From Deltaproteobacteria bacterium (GTDB taxonomy: Bacteria; Myxococcota_A; Polyangia; Polyangiales; Ga0077539), in the NCBI GenBank assembly GCA_030694465.1, contig JAUXYJ010000048.1, forward strand, positions 1 to 39,291: a DNA stretch of 39,291 bases, in the 5' to 3' direction. The stretch's first letter is position 1. Every line of letters starts with the position of its first letter. Positions 1-8,056 of this stretch are shown one piece after another. The notes under the pieces are model-generated. The model worked only from the letters and a program-made list of their open reading frames with translations, did no database searches and was not told the DNA's origin. A program made the position numbers and the translations under genes.

Positions 1-240
1 GGCATGGGGGGTCTTGGTGACCGCAGGAGCGATCGGATCGCTTTGACCCTACGTCCGAGGTGCGCCGGAAGCGATTGAATGGGTCAGAGTGTGCCACGGT
101 GGATCACTCTGTAGCGATCGGATCGCCCAAAGCGCACCTCGGACCATGACATGGGGCCATCGGATCGCCCCTAAGCGCACCTCCGAGGTGAGAAACGGGC
201 GATCGGATTGCCCAAAGCGCACCTCCGAGGTGCGAAACGG
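1..240. repeat. degenerate palindromic repeat patch
   Basis: About four imperfect copies of a unit of roughly 40-45 bases lie here, most clearly at about 113-150, 154-197 and 198-240. Each carries a GATCGGAT-type segment followed by AAGCGCACCTC, with a spacer near GAAACGGGC in two of them. The last copy contains a near-perfect palindrome, CGCACCTC-C-GAGGTGCG, at 218-234; a one-mismatch version is at 176-191. Spacing is irregular and the units drift, so this is an intergenic dispersed-type repeat and not a CRISPR array. Short open frames on both strands (peptides with a recurring TSEVR) come only from the repeat itself. The patch may continue left of the window. Confidence 0.6.
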
Positions 241-817
241 GCCATCCAATGGCTATTTCCTGCGAAACAGCGGGGAGAGGGCGCGGCGGCGGGTGCGAGC
301 GCTCATGCACCACCACGGAGTATCCGCTGCTTGATTGGGCGTGGTTCCCCTCGGCGCTCGCTTGCTGCAACCCTTACGCGTGCCCGACTGGCTGAGGGCG
401 CGCTCACTTTTTCTGATCAGCCAGCGCAACGCTGATGGGACCAATTCGCGCACGAGTTCTGTAGCGACGAGGTGGGTTTGTGCGTGAGCCCAATCGCGGG
501 GACAGAGATTGATAAAGCGATCCTTGGGCCATGGACGACAACGTTGGCGCCCAACAATGCATACCCACCGCGTCATCCCGCGACGACGGAGGGGTTTCAC
601 TAGATTCCACTGATCAAAACTTGATGGGAGACTGACGCGAAGCGTAAACCTTCTGCGTGCGGAACCAAATCGCGCGAATGACCAACATGCACACAACTTC
701 AAAAACAAACATCAATCCTCTGGCCCAACCGCGGCCGATCCACGTCCACCAGGTTGCGTTTTTTTGACGGCAAAGACTGTGTGTTGACTGGCAAGCAGCG
801 ATACGTCGGAGGCTACA
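241..817. other. intergenic stretch without a recognisable gene
   Basis: I find no supportable gene here. The longest open frame (253-708, minus) encodes an Arg/Trp/Cys-rich peptide that matches nothing I know and has no clear ribosome binding site. Immediately before the operon a GGAGG at 808-812 sits five bases before the ATG at 818. TTGAC-like hexamers occur at 764 and 784, but neither has a convincing -10 partner, so the operon promoter is not placed. Confidence 0.5.
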
Positions 818-2680
818 ATGGGTAAGGCGTTCGCGAGCGAGTTGGCTGTTCTGGGGGACACCCTCACCTGGGCTCTGTCCCGCGACATGACGGAGCTCTC
901 GCGGTTTGTCGACGACGCCTCAGATTTGCCGCTGGTTGCGATCGGTTCTGGTGGCTCTTCGACGGCCTGCCATATGACGACGCTGCTTCACCGTGCCCGC
1001 CATCGACGGCCAGCGCTGTTCACGACACCGCTTGATGTATTGATGCTGCCAGCAGGGCTCCACCGCGCCGCCGTTTTTCTAGCTTCAGCCTCGGGCAAGA
1101 ACAAGGACGCCCTTGCGGCGTTCAAAGTGGCTATCACTGAGGAGACGCCCGCCATCGCTGTAGTAACTATGAGCGCAACGAACCCGCTGAACGAGGCGGC
1201 TACGTTGTATGGGCGAGCCCGCATGTTCGCAGCCGACGCCCCCGCGGGCAAGGATGGCTACCTCGCCACGAATAGCTTGCTCGCGACGTGTGCGCTCGTC
1301 GCGCGTGCCTACGGCTTCGAGGTCACAGTCTCGAAAGCTCCACGCAAGGCGGTCGATGGAGCCATTTTCGAGGATCGTCAGATGGTGCAGGTCCTCCATG
1401 GTGGCTGGGGCTCACCCGTCGCCACCGACCTCGAGTCGAAGATCAACGAGTCGGCCCTCGCAGCCGCGCAGCTCGCGGACTACCGGAACTTCGGGCACGG
1501 GAGGCATCTGTGGCTCGCCAAGCGAGCCGCCGAAACCGTAGTCGTCGCACTCGTTACACCGGGGACCGCGGCCATCGCGGATTCGACCTTGAAGCTCTTT
1601 CCCAAGAGCATCCGGGTCGTTCGCCTCGAGACCTCTCTTGATGGGCCCGATGGTACGATCGACCTCCTCATCCAGGCGCTTCATCTCGTCCACTGCATCG
1701 GCGTGATACGCAAACAGGATCCCGGTCGGCCGCATGTGCCGGAGTTCGGCCGCAAGCTGTACCGACTCACGCCGCCGCATGTTCGGCCGGCGTTCGATGC
1801 ACCAATCCAGCGAAAGCTCTGGGCGTCGCCCGGAGCCACACACGAGGGCAAGGCGTTCCAGGAGGGTCTCAAGCGGTTCCTCGCCCGCGCGCGCACCGCC
1901 AAGGTCGGCGCAGTGGCCCTCGACTACGACGGCACGCTTTGCACCAAAGACGATCGGTTCGGCGGACTTCGGGACGACGTCGTTGCCGAGTGCTCGCGCC
2001 TGCTCAAGGCCGGACTCCACCTCGGGATCGCAACCGGCCGAGGGAAGTCCGTGCGCGAGGAGCTTCAGAAGGTGCTCGATCGCAAGCTCTGGGCCCGCGT
2101 CCACATCGGCTACTACAACGGAACGGCCATCGGCGCTCTCGCCGACGACGCCTTGCCGAAGACGGACGAACCGAGCGACCCCGCGTTGACGCGCGCGCAG
2201 TCGCTCCTGTCGGACGACGCTTGGTTGACGGCAACCGCCAAGATCACGCCGCGGCCGCAGCAAATTACCGTCGAGCCCAAAGGCGCCACGAGGACCGACG
2301 CGCTCGCGGCCCACGTGATGTCGCGCCTCGCGCCGCTCGATGGGGCGGGCGTGCGCATCGTCGTCTCATCGCACTCGCTCGACGTGCTGGGTGCTCGACC
2401 TGGCAAGGGCTCGCTAGTGTCCTGGTTGCGTGAGCAGGTCGGCGAAGCTCGCGAGGTGTTGTGCATCGGTGACCGAGGCGCATGGCCCGGCAACGACTAC
2501 GCACTGCTCGCCGAGCCCATGTCGCTGAGCGTCGACGAGGTCTCGAGCTTGGACGACACATGCTGGAATCTCGCGCCGCGCGGCGTCTCCGGTCCAGATG
2601 CAACGTTGCTCTATCTCCGCGCGATCAATGCTCGCGGGGGTGTTGGAACCTTCACGTGGAAGGAGGGCTCCGCGCGATGA
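818..2680 (+). CDS. SIS sugar-isomerase domain fused to HAD phosphatase
   Basis: This 620-residue protein opens the five-gene operon. Residues about 30-330 look like a tandem SIS (phosphosugar isomerase/binding) module: a glycine/serine loop at 43-48 follows a beta strand, and a second Rossmann-like unit lies near 238-260. Residues about 360-620 are a HAD hydrolase of the Cof/sucrose-phosphatase type, with motif I DYDGT at 369-373, motif II ATGR with T406, and the acidic motif IV as GD-x6-ND (D552, N559, D560). All catalytic Asp positions are present, so phosphatase activity on a sugar phosphate is plausible. The start follows GGAGG with 5-base spacing. The stop overlaps the next ATG (ATGA), which implies translational coupling. 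A SIS-HAD fusion beside a phosphoribosyltransferase and a sugar kinase suggests a pathway on a phosphosugar or nucleoside-like compound. The substrate is unknown. Confidence 0.8.
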   Translation: MGKAFASELAVLGDTLTWALSRDMTELSRFVDDASDLPLVAIGSGGSSTACHMTTLLHRARHRRPALFTTPLDVLMLPAGLHRAAVFLASASGKNKDALAAFKVAITEETPAIAVVTMSATNPLNEAATLYGRARMFAADAPAGKDGYLATNSLLATCALVARAYGFEVTVSKAPRKAVDGAIFEDRQMVQVLHGGWGSPVATDLESKINESALAAAQLADYRNFGHGRHLWLAKRAAETVVVALVTPGTAAIADSTLKLFPKSIRVVRLETSLDGPDGTIDLLIQALHLVHCIGVIRKQDPGRPHVPEFGRKLYRLTPPHVRPAFDAPIQRKLWASPGATHEGKAFQEGLKRFLARARTAKVGAVALDYDGTLCTKDDRFGGLRDDVVAECSRLLKAGLHLGIATGRGKSVREELQKVLDRKLWARVHIGYYNGTAIGALADDALPKTDEPSDPALTRAQSLLSDDAWLTATAKITPRPQQITVEPKGATRTDALAAHVMSRLAPLDGAGVRIVVSSHSLDVLGARPGKGSLVSWLREQVGEAREVLCIGDRGAWPGNDYALLAEPMSLSVDEVSSLDDTCWNLAPRGVSGPDATLLYLRAINARGGVGTFTWKEGSAR

Positions 2681-3756
2681 GAGATGCACTGGCCGAACGC
2701 CTGCTCGCCAACGTCATGGAATGGACGCCCGAGGACGTCGCTCGAGAGAGGCCCGTGCTCCAGGCACTCGCCGCCCTCAAGTACGACGAGTACCAACAAT
2801 TCAGCCCCGGCATGCGCTTCGTGGAGAGCCTCGCGCTGTGGCTTGAGCAGTTCGTGTCGATGGATGAGCGCAAGGCCGCGTATGCGTTCGTCCTGAGTCG
2901 GCTCGTCTTCTTGTCGCACGCCGAGATGGCTCACTTTTCGGCTATCGCGTACCCAGATGTGATCCGACCTCTGTTCATCGAGCAAGCTGCGAAGGATGCG
3001 ACGCTTCCTCCGTTCCGCGTCAGCCAGGTCCTTGGCACCGAGGCGTTCAAACGGCTCGAGGGATCGAGTCTGTTCTTCGGGCTCAGCGACGGTGCACGGG
3101 TCGACCTCTTCCGGCGCAGTAATAAGGAACTGAGCCACGAGCAGATCTTCACCGGCTATGAGGTCTCCGACGAGAAGGTGCACGAGATCCGCGCGTGGCT
3201 CGAGAAGCGCGGCCACAACGATGCCGCGCCGGCGCTCATCCTGCTGGATGACTTCTCCGCGAGTGGCACGAGCTGCCTGATGGCAGACGGCGACAAGGCG
3301 AATGGAAAGGTCTCCAAGTTCATCGAAAGGATCCAATCCAGCGATGCATGGAAGTCCGTGGTCTCCTTCCCCACGACCCGGCTCGTCATCGTCCTGTACG
3401 TCGCCACGGAGCAAGCGCTGGCCAACATCCACGCGGGCGCCGAGATCGTCAGGAAGAAGCACGGCATCGAAGCCACCGTGCTGTGCGTGCAGCGGATCGC
3501 CGGGGACCTCTCGCTCAAGGCGTCCGACGACGGCTCGATGATCGACGTGATCAAGAAGTACTACGACGCTTCTGTCGAAGACGAACACACCAAGAAGGGT
3601 GGCTCCGACTTGAGGTTCGGCTTCGCCGCCGGAGGTCTGCCTCTCGTCCTTCACCACAACACGCCCAACAACTCGATCTTCCTGCTCTGGGTCGAAGACA
3701 GCGAATCCGTCAGGCCCTTGTTCCCCCGAGTGAGTCGCCACCGGAGGGAAGCATGA
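2677..3756 (+). CDS. phosphoribosyltransferase-like protein (PRPP loop)
   Basis: A 359-residue protein whose clearest feature is a type I phosphoribosyltransferase PRPP-binding signature: hydrophobic strand, two acids, then S-A-S-G-T-S, at residues 189-199 (D191, D192, G197, T198). The N-terminal ~150 residues are helical and carry no motif I recognise, which suggests a helical domain ahead of the Rossmann-like fold. I chose ATG 2677 because it overlaps the upstream stop in an ATGA and has AGGAGG at 2661-2666; the longer open frame runs inside the previous gene. Its own stop overlaps the next gene in the same way. Orphan PRTases of this kind occur in predicted conflict and stress operons beside ORC/CDC6-like ATPases and HAD enzymes. 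I recall a PRTase-CE family label from that literature but could not check the match. Confidence 0.75.
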   Translation: MRDALAERLLANVMEWTPEDVARERPVLQALAALKYDEYQQFSPGMRFVESLALWLEQFVSMDERKAAYAFVLSRLVFLSHAEMAHFSAIAYPDVIRPLFIEQAAKDATLPPFRVSQVLGTEAFKRLEGSSLFFGLSDGARVDLFRRSNKELSHEQIFTGYEVSDEKVHEIRAWLEKRGHNDAAPALILLDDFSASGTSCLMADGDKANGKVSKFIERIQSSDAWKSVVSFPTTRLVIVLYVATEQALANIHAGAEIVRKKHGIEATVLCVQRIAGDLSLKASDDGSMIDVIKKYYDASVEDEHTKKGGSDLRFGFAAGGLPLVLHHNTPNNSIFLLWVEDSESVRPLFPRVSRHRREA

Positions 3757-5672
3757 AGGACGTGCGCAACCCCTTCCGGCTGCAGACTGCCGAGAGCATC
3801 GACTCAGACGCCGACTTCCTGCGCCTGTTCGGATACGGCGTGCTTGACCTACTCCCCGAGGACGCACTGACGGGACGCCCGCTGTTCATTCGAAGCGCGC
3901 CCGGTGGCGGCAAGACGTCGCTCCTCAAGCTCTTCACGCCCTCGGTCTTGCAACACCTCGTGGCGATGAAGGGCAACGACGCGGTCAAGGAACTCTTCGG
4001 CAAGCTGAAGGGGTTGGGCGCCGTGTCGGACCACGACGTCAACGTGCTCTCGGTGATGCTGCCCTGCGGACGGACGTTTCCCGCCCTGGCCGATGTGGAA
4101 CTGAAGTCCGCGCGCGCCAAGCGCCTCCTCCTCGCGCTGATCGATGCCCGCGTGATCCTCGGTGCGCTTCGCGCTATCCTTATTGCCCGAGGTCTTCGCT
4201 TCCCCGACGACCTCTCGCGTCTGACCCTCGTCGCCCCACCCAACGATCACGTTCCGGGCCTGTCCTTTCCTTGTGACGGTGTTGCTGTCCAACGCTGGGC
4301 TGAGACGGTCGAGCAAGGCGTCGCCGACCTCATCGACACCCTTCTGTCACCAGAGGGAGTCGGCCCCTCGGGGCACGACGCGCTGCTCTCAGTGCTGCTG
4401 CTCGATGCCAACTGCATCCAGCTCGATGGAAAGCCGTTCGACACGCGGTGGCTCATCACTTTCGACGACATGCAGAAGCTCGCGCCGACGCAACGAGCGG
4501 CGTTGCTCGAAGTCGTCGTCGATCAACGCTCGCGGTCGACGGTCTGGTTGGCGGAACGGTTCGAGGCGCTCTCTACCGACGAGTTGTTGGCTTCCGGCGC
4601 ACTGAGTGGTCGTGACCATCTCGTGATCAACCTCGAGCACGAGTGGAAGAAGGGACGCTTCGAACCGGCAGTGAAGCTAATCGCCGAACGGCGGGCCCGC
4701 ATGGCCTCCGAGTCAGCTGGCGCCAACGCGCCGGATGCATTCGCCCCCACCATCGAGGCCGATCTTGATGCGCCGGCGTGGCAGGAGAAGACGCAGGCTG
4801 CGCTTGATGTCGTTCGGAAGCGCGTCGAGATCCTTGCAGCCAACAAGGCTCAGTACGCCGACTGGGTGAAGTCGCGCGCGGACGTTGAGGGCACGCTTCG
4901 CCACCAGCTCATCAAGTGGCGCACGCTTGAGATCTTGATCGCGCGGCAACAGGGCAAGAAGCAGATGAACCTCCTGCTCAAGCCGCTGAGCACGGAGGAA
5001 CTCGACGACAAGGACGAGTCCGACGTTCGCGCTGCGGCCGAACTGTTCCTGAGCAAAGAGTTCGGCTTCCCCTACTACTTCGGCCTGAGCAAGCTCGCGA
5101 GCCTCGGCTCCTTCAACGTGGAGCAGTTCATTCGGCTCGCTGGCGACCTCTTCGAGGAATCCCTGGCGGCGGCCGTGATGAGGCGCAGTCCGCGACTCGC
5201 TCCCGAGCGGCAGCAGCGCATTCTCGAAGGCGCATATGACACGCGCGTCAAGGATCTGCCGCGCCGCGCGAAGAATGGTCGAGACGTGCTGCGCTTCCTG
5301 GACGCCGTTGGTCAGTTCTGTCGCGACGTGACGCACCAACCCAACGCTCCGTACTCACCCGGCGTCACGGGCATCGCGATTCTCATGCAGGAGCGAGAGA
5401 CGCTTCTCGACGCGGCGCACCTCGCGAAGAGCCCACCGACTGCCGCGTTCGCGTCGATGCTCGGAACGGCAATCGCTCACAACCTCCTGCACGCGGAGGT
5501 GGACTACAAGGTCAAGGGCAACCGCTACATGGTGCTCTACCTCAATCGTCTCCTCTGTCCGAAGTATGAGCTGCCGCTGCAGTTCGGCGGCTTCCGCGAG
5601 AAGCCGCTCCGCGAGTTCATCACGTGGGCGGAAAAGGGCTACCGGCCCTCGAAGTCGGAGACCCTGCTATGA
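3753..5672 (+). CDS. P-loop ATPase, ORC/CDC6- or STAND-like
   Basis: A 639-residue ATPase. Walker A is APGGGKTS at residues 49-56 (K54, T55). Walker B is hydrophobic-F-D-D at 234-239 in LITFDDMQKL. Ligand-sensing ATPases and CDC6/ORC-like AAA+ proteins have this layout, an N-terminal NTPase and a long helical C-terminal region with no recognisable enzyme domain. The C-terminal ~300 residues are charged and helical, with K/R/E-rich stretches. The start at 3753 overlaps the previous stop (ATGA) and follows GGAGGG at 3742-3747; the stop overlaps the next ATG. In an operon that otherwise looks metabolic, this is the likely sensor, switch or motor. Assignment to one ATPase clade is uncertain without a profile search; NTP binding is well supported. 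Confidence 0.75.
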   Translation: MKDVRNPFRLQTAESIDSDADFLRLFGYGVLDLLPEDALTGRPLFIRSAPGGGKTSLLKLFTPSVLQHLVAMKGNDAVKELFGKLKGLGAVSDHDVNVLSVMLPCGRTFPALADVELKSARAKRLLLALIDARVILGALRAILIARGLRFPDDLSRLTLVAPPNDHVPGLSFPCDGVAVQRWAETVEQGVADLIDTLLSPEGVGPSGHDALLSVLLLDANCIQLDGKPFDTRWLITFDDMQKLAPTQRAALLEVVVDQRSRSTVWLAERFEALSTDELLASGALSGRDHLVINLEHEWKKGRFEPAVKLIAERRARMASESAGANAPDAFAPTIEADLDAPAWQEKTQAALDVVRKRVEILAANKAQYADWVKSRADVEGTLRHQLIKWRTLEILIARQQGKKQMNLLLKPLSTEELDDKDESDVRAAAELFLSKEFGFPYYFGLSKLASLGSFNVEQFIRLAGDLFEESLAAAVMRRSPRLAPERQQRILEGAYDTRVKDLPRRAKNGRDVLRFLDAVGQFCRDVTHQPNAPYSPGVTGIAILMQERETLLDAAHLAKSPPTAAFASMLGTAIAHNLLHAEVDYKVKGNRYMVLYLNRLLCPKYELPLQFGGFREKPLREFITWAEKGYRPSKSETLL

Positions 5673-6799
5673 CCCCTGATTCGCTTCGCTGGCGCGACTA
5701 CTTTCTTCGCGATGGCGACGGGTTCGACGAGTTCTGGAAGGCCTTCTTGGCCGAGCGGAAGCGGAACCTGCTCTTCGTGCTCGGACATGGATTCGATGCG
5801 CGCATGTGCGACGGCATCGAACGGGTGCTCAGCCTCGGTGGAGAGGGCACGCGCGACGTCGCGCTGATTGCGTTCGATGAGGGCGCGGAGTCGCCGTCGC
5901 AGATCTACGTGGCCCAGCGCACGGCGAATGGCGAGCGACTCGAGAAGCTGGTTCAGGGACGCGGCACGATCGGGCACAGGGACATCAAGATGTTCTCCGA
6001 TGACAATCGCAGAATCGGTGCTCGTAGCATCGCCCAGGAGTTCGCGTCGTCGGCCGAGTTTCGCTCCTATACGGACGTCGTCGTGGACATCAGCGCGTTG
6101 CCTCGGAGCCTCTACATGCCGCTCTTGGCGAAGCTCCTTGCGCTGTTCGACGGTGAAGCGAAGGACGACGAGAAGCGCAATCTGCACGTCATCGTCTCGC
6201 ACTCTCCCGCGATCGATGGTGCCATCGTCGAGGAGGGGCTTGAAGAGAGCGCGAGTTACCTCTTCGGGTTTGCGGCAGCCGCCCTGGAGAGCGAGTCGAC
6301 GAGCGGCCAGCCGAAGATCTGGATCCCTGTTTTGGGGAAGCGCCAGCTCGCACAGTTGGAGCGGATCAACCAGTTTGTCGCGCCAGACGAGATCTGCCCG
6401 CTGCTGCCCTCGCCAGCGCAGGACCCTAGAGAGGGAGATTCCATCATGATTGAGTACCGCGAGCTGCTCTTTGACCAGCTCCGCGTGGAGCCGCGCAACA
6501 TCATCTACGCCGCCGAGTCCAACCCCTTCGAGGTGTATCGACAACTCATGCGCTCCATCCGTCACTACGACCTTGCACTCAAGCCACTGGGTGGCTGCAA
6601 GATCGCGCTGTCTGCAATGTCCTCAAAACTGGCGTCTATGGGCGTGCTACTGGCAGCATACGAACTCGGCAGAAGAGAGCCGAAGGTGACCGTGGGCGTT
6701 GCTCACGTCGAGTCCCAGGGATATGGCCTCGTGTCGACGAACGCCGTACCGAGGAAGCTGTATACAATGTGGCTTTCTGGAGAATGTTATGCCGAGTGA
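5669..6799 (+). CDS. unrecognised Rossmann-like operon protein
   Basis: I do not recognise this 376-residue protein. Residues 33-45 form a strand followed by LGHGFDARM, which looks like the first strand and loop of a Rossmann-type fold. Near residues 133-150 a VVVDIS strand is followed by a helix, and another strand-loop (HVIVSHS) follows, so the N-terminal half is probably an alternating alpha/beta domain. The C-terminal ~100 residues include a GGCKIALSAMSSK segment between predicted strand and helix that could be a second ligand loop. No signal peptide or membrane span is seen. The start is fixed by the ATGA overlap with the ATPase gene. The last 11 bases overlap the kinase gene, so it is part of the same translation chain. 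It could be a sensor or effector of the pathway; no function is assigned. Confidence 0.7.
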   Translation: MTPDSLRWRDYFLRDGDGFDEFWKAFLAERKRNLLFVLGHGFDARMCDGIERVLSLGGEGTRDVALIAFDEGAESPSQIYVAQRTANGERLEKLVQGRGTIGHRDIKMFSDDNRRIGARSIAQEFASSAEFRSYTDVVVDISALPRSLYMPLLAKLLALFDGEAKDDEKRNLHVIVSHSPAIDGAIVEEGLEESASYLFGFAAAALESESTSGQPKIWIPVLGKRQLAQLERINQFVAPDEICPLLPSPAQDPREGDSIMIEYRELLFDQLRVEPRNIIYAAESNPFEVYRQLMRSIRHYDLALKPLGGCKIALSAMSSKLASMGVLLAAYELGRREPKVTVGVAHVESQGYGLVSTNAVPRKLYTMWLSGECYAE

Positions 6800-7862
6800 A
6801 GACCCCGAACTCAGTTGCGTAGGAACTGGGTTCATTGTTCTTGACGTGATTCGAAATTTGGTTGGGACCGGCGCGACGGAGAAACGTTTTGCAGGCGGAT
6901 CGTGCGGAAATGTCCTGAGCATCTTGGCGTATTTCGGTTGGGATGCGACCGCGGTAGGTCGTATTGGCGACGATCACGCCGGCAACGAGCTTGTGGCCGA
7001 CCTCAGAAAATCTGGGGTCAAAACGAAGCTGCTCCAGGTTGAGCTTGGCCGAGGAACGCCAATCATTGTTCAAGAGAACTATCTGGATGCCAAGGGACGG
7101 CCTCGCCACCGATTTTCGCGAACGTGTCCCGTTTGCGGCGCGATGCTGCCAGCTTATCGACCGTTGCTAACTGCTGACGCTGCGAAGATCGCCGCGAAGC
7201 TGCCCTCTCACTCGGTGTTCTACTTCGATCGCGTTGCGCCTGGGACGCTCGAGATTGCAAAGAAAAGCCGCGCAAACGGTGCGCTCGTCGTGTTCGAGCC
7301 GTCAGGAATCAAAGACGAACGGCTCTTCGCAGAATGCCTGAAGGTTGCTCACGTCGTGAAGTATTCGAATGACCGGATTGAAGGTGTCCACGACGTGATC
7401 GCGAAGGCGAAGGTCCCGATCGAGGTCGAGACACTTGGTGCCAAAGGACTCAGACTCCGTGTCCGCAGCAATGGGCGCGTGGGTGCATGGCATGACCTTC
7501 CCGCGTTCGCAGCACCAGAGCTACGTGACGCGGCGGGAAGCGGCGACTGGACAACCGCTGGATTGATCCATGGTTTGATGACTAGCAGCTCCTCTGTCGA
7601 GGAAGCAGTGAGTAAGCCGAATGTGGTGGTTCTTGCGACACGTACAGGGCAGGCTTTAGCGGCTCTCAACTGCGGCTTCGAAGGGGCGCGGGGCCTGATG
7701 TACGCGGTCGACGCGGGGCGTGCCTTCGAGCTTGTAGGGGCGATAGTTGAGGGAACGAAGGAACCAAGTGTGGCCGCCCTGCATACGAACAACCACGCCA
7801 ACCGAAATGGCGATGACAAAGCGTCCTTCAACTGCTCGGGTGCTCAAGCCCTTCACCTATAG
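6789..7862 (+). CDS. PfkB/ribokinase-family sugar or nucleoside kinase
   Basis: A 357-residue PfkB-family kinase. The N-terminus has the usual strand pattern and a GGSCGNV substrate-site stretch. The C-terminal signature is D-A-A-G-S-G-D-W at 247-254, the family DTxGAGD motif with G-S-G-D giving the anion hole and D253 as catalytic base. The start at 6789 follows GGAGA at 6779-6783 and fits the family N-terminus; an upstream in-frame ATG would add about 30 residues without family features. Unusual: a CPVC motif (C113, C116) sits in the region of the lid and substrate domain, where most PfkB kinases have no cysteine pair, and a ~30-residue tail follows the last helix. It probably phosphorylates a sugar or nucleoside that feeds the SIS, HAD and PRTase enzymes upstream. 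The substrate cannot be read from sequence. Confidence 0.85.
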   Translation: MPSEDPELSCVGTGFIVLDVIRNLVGTGATEKRFAGGSCGNVLSILAYFGWDATAVGRIGDDHAGNELVADLRKSGVKTKLLQVELGRGTPIIVQENYLDAKGRPRHRFSRTCPVCGAMLPAYRPLLTADAAKIAAKLPSHSVFYFDRVAPGTLEIAKKSRANGALVVFEPSGIKDERLFAECLKVAHVVKYSNDRIEGVHDVIAKAKVPIEVETLGAKGLRLRVRSNGRVGAWHDLPAFAAPELRDAAGSGDWTTAGLIHGLMTSSSSVEEAVSKPNVVVLATRTGQALAALNCGFEGARGLMYAVDAGRAFELVGAIVEGTKEPSVAALHTNNHANRNGDDKASFNCSGAQALHL

Positions 7863-7878
7863 CTCTGCGATTCAGAGC
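7862..7878 (+). terminator. weak hairpin after the five-gene operon
   Basis: GCTCTG (7862-7867) and CAGAGC (7873-7878) form a perfect 6-bp stem with a 5-base loop directly at the stop codon of the kinase gene. There is no T-run after it, so factor-independent termination is doubtful. It lies between two convergent genes. Confidence 0.25.
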
Positions 7879-8056
7879 GGCTCATGATCCGCCCTGTTCT
7901 AGACTGTTGGTTAGTGAGCCGAAGTTGCTCATGGGCCCGGCGACATCGCTCACATTGAACGGGTACTCGCCGCAAGACCGCACCCACTGCTCCCCACGCC
8001 TGCTGCATCGCGCGTCGGTGCGGCTCACTGCAGCGCAAATGGCCGCCTTCGCGACC

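Noticed and set aside
1..240. CRISPR-like array
   Set aside because: Only about four drifting units with irregular spacing and no unique spacers of constant length; no cas gene nearby.
253..708. 151-residue minus-strand open frame before the operon
   Set aside because: No family resemblance, no ribosome binding site, and its composition is that of translated non-coding DNA.
764..817. sigma-70 promoter of the five-gene operon
   Set aside because: TTGAC-like boxes at 764 and 784 lack a -10 box at the right distance; TACAAT at 814-819 overlaps the start codon and is 24 bases from the nearer -35.
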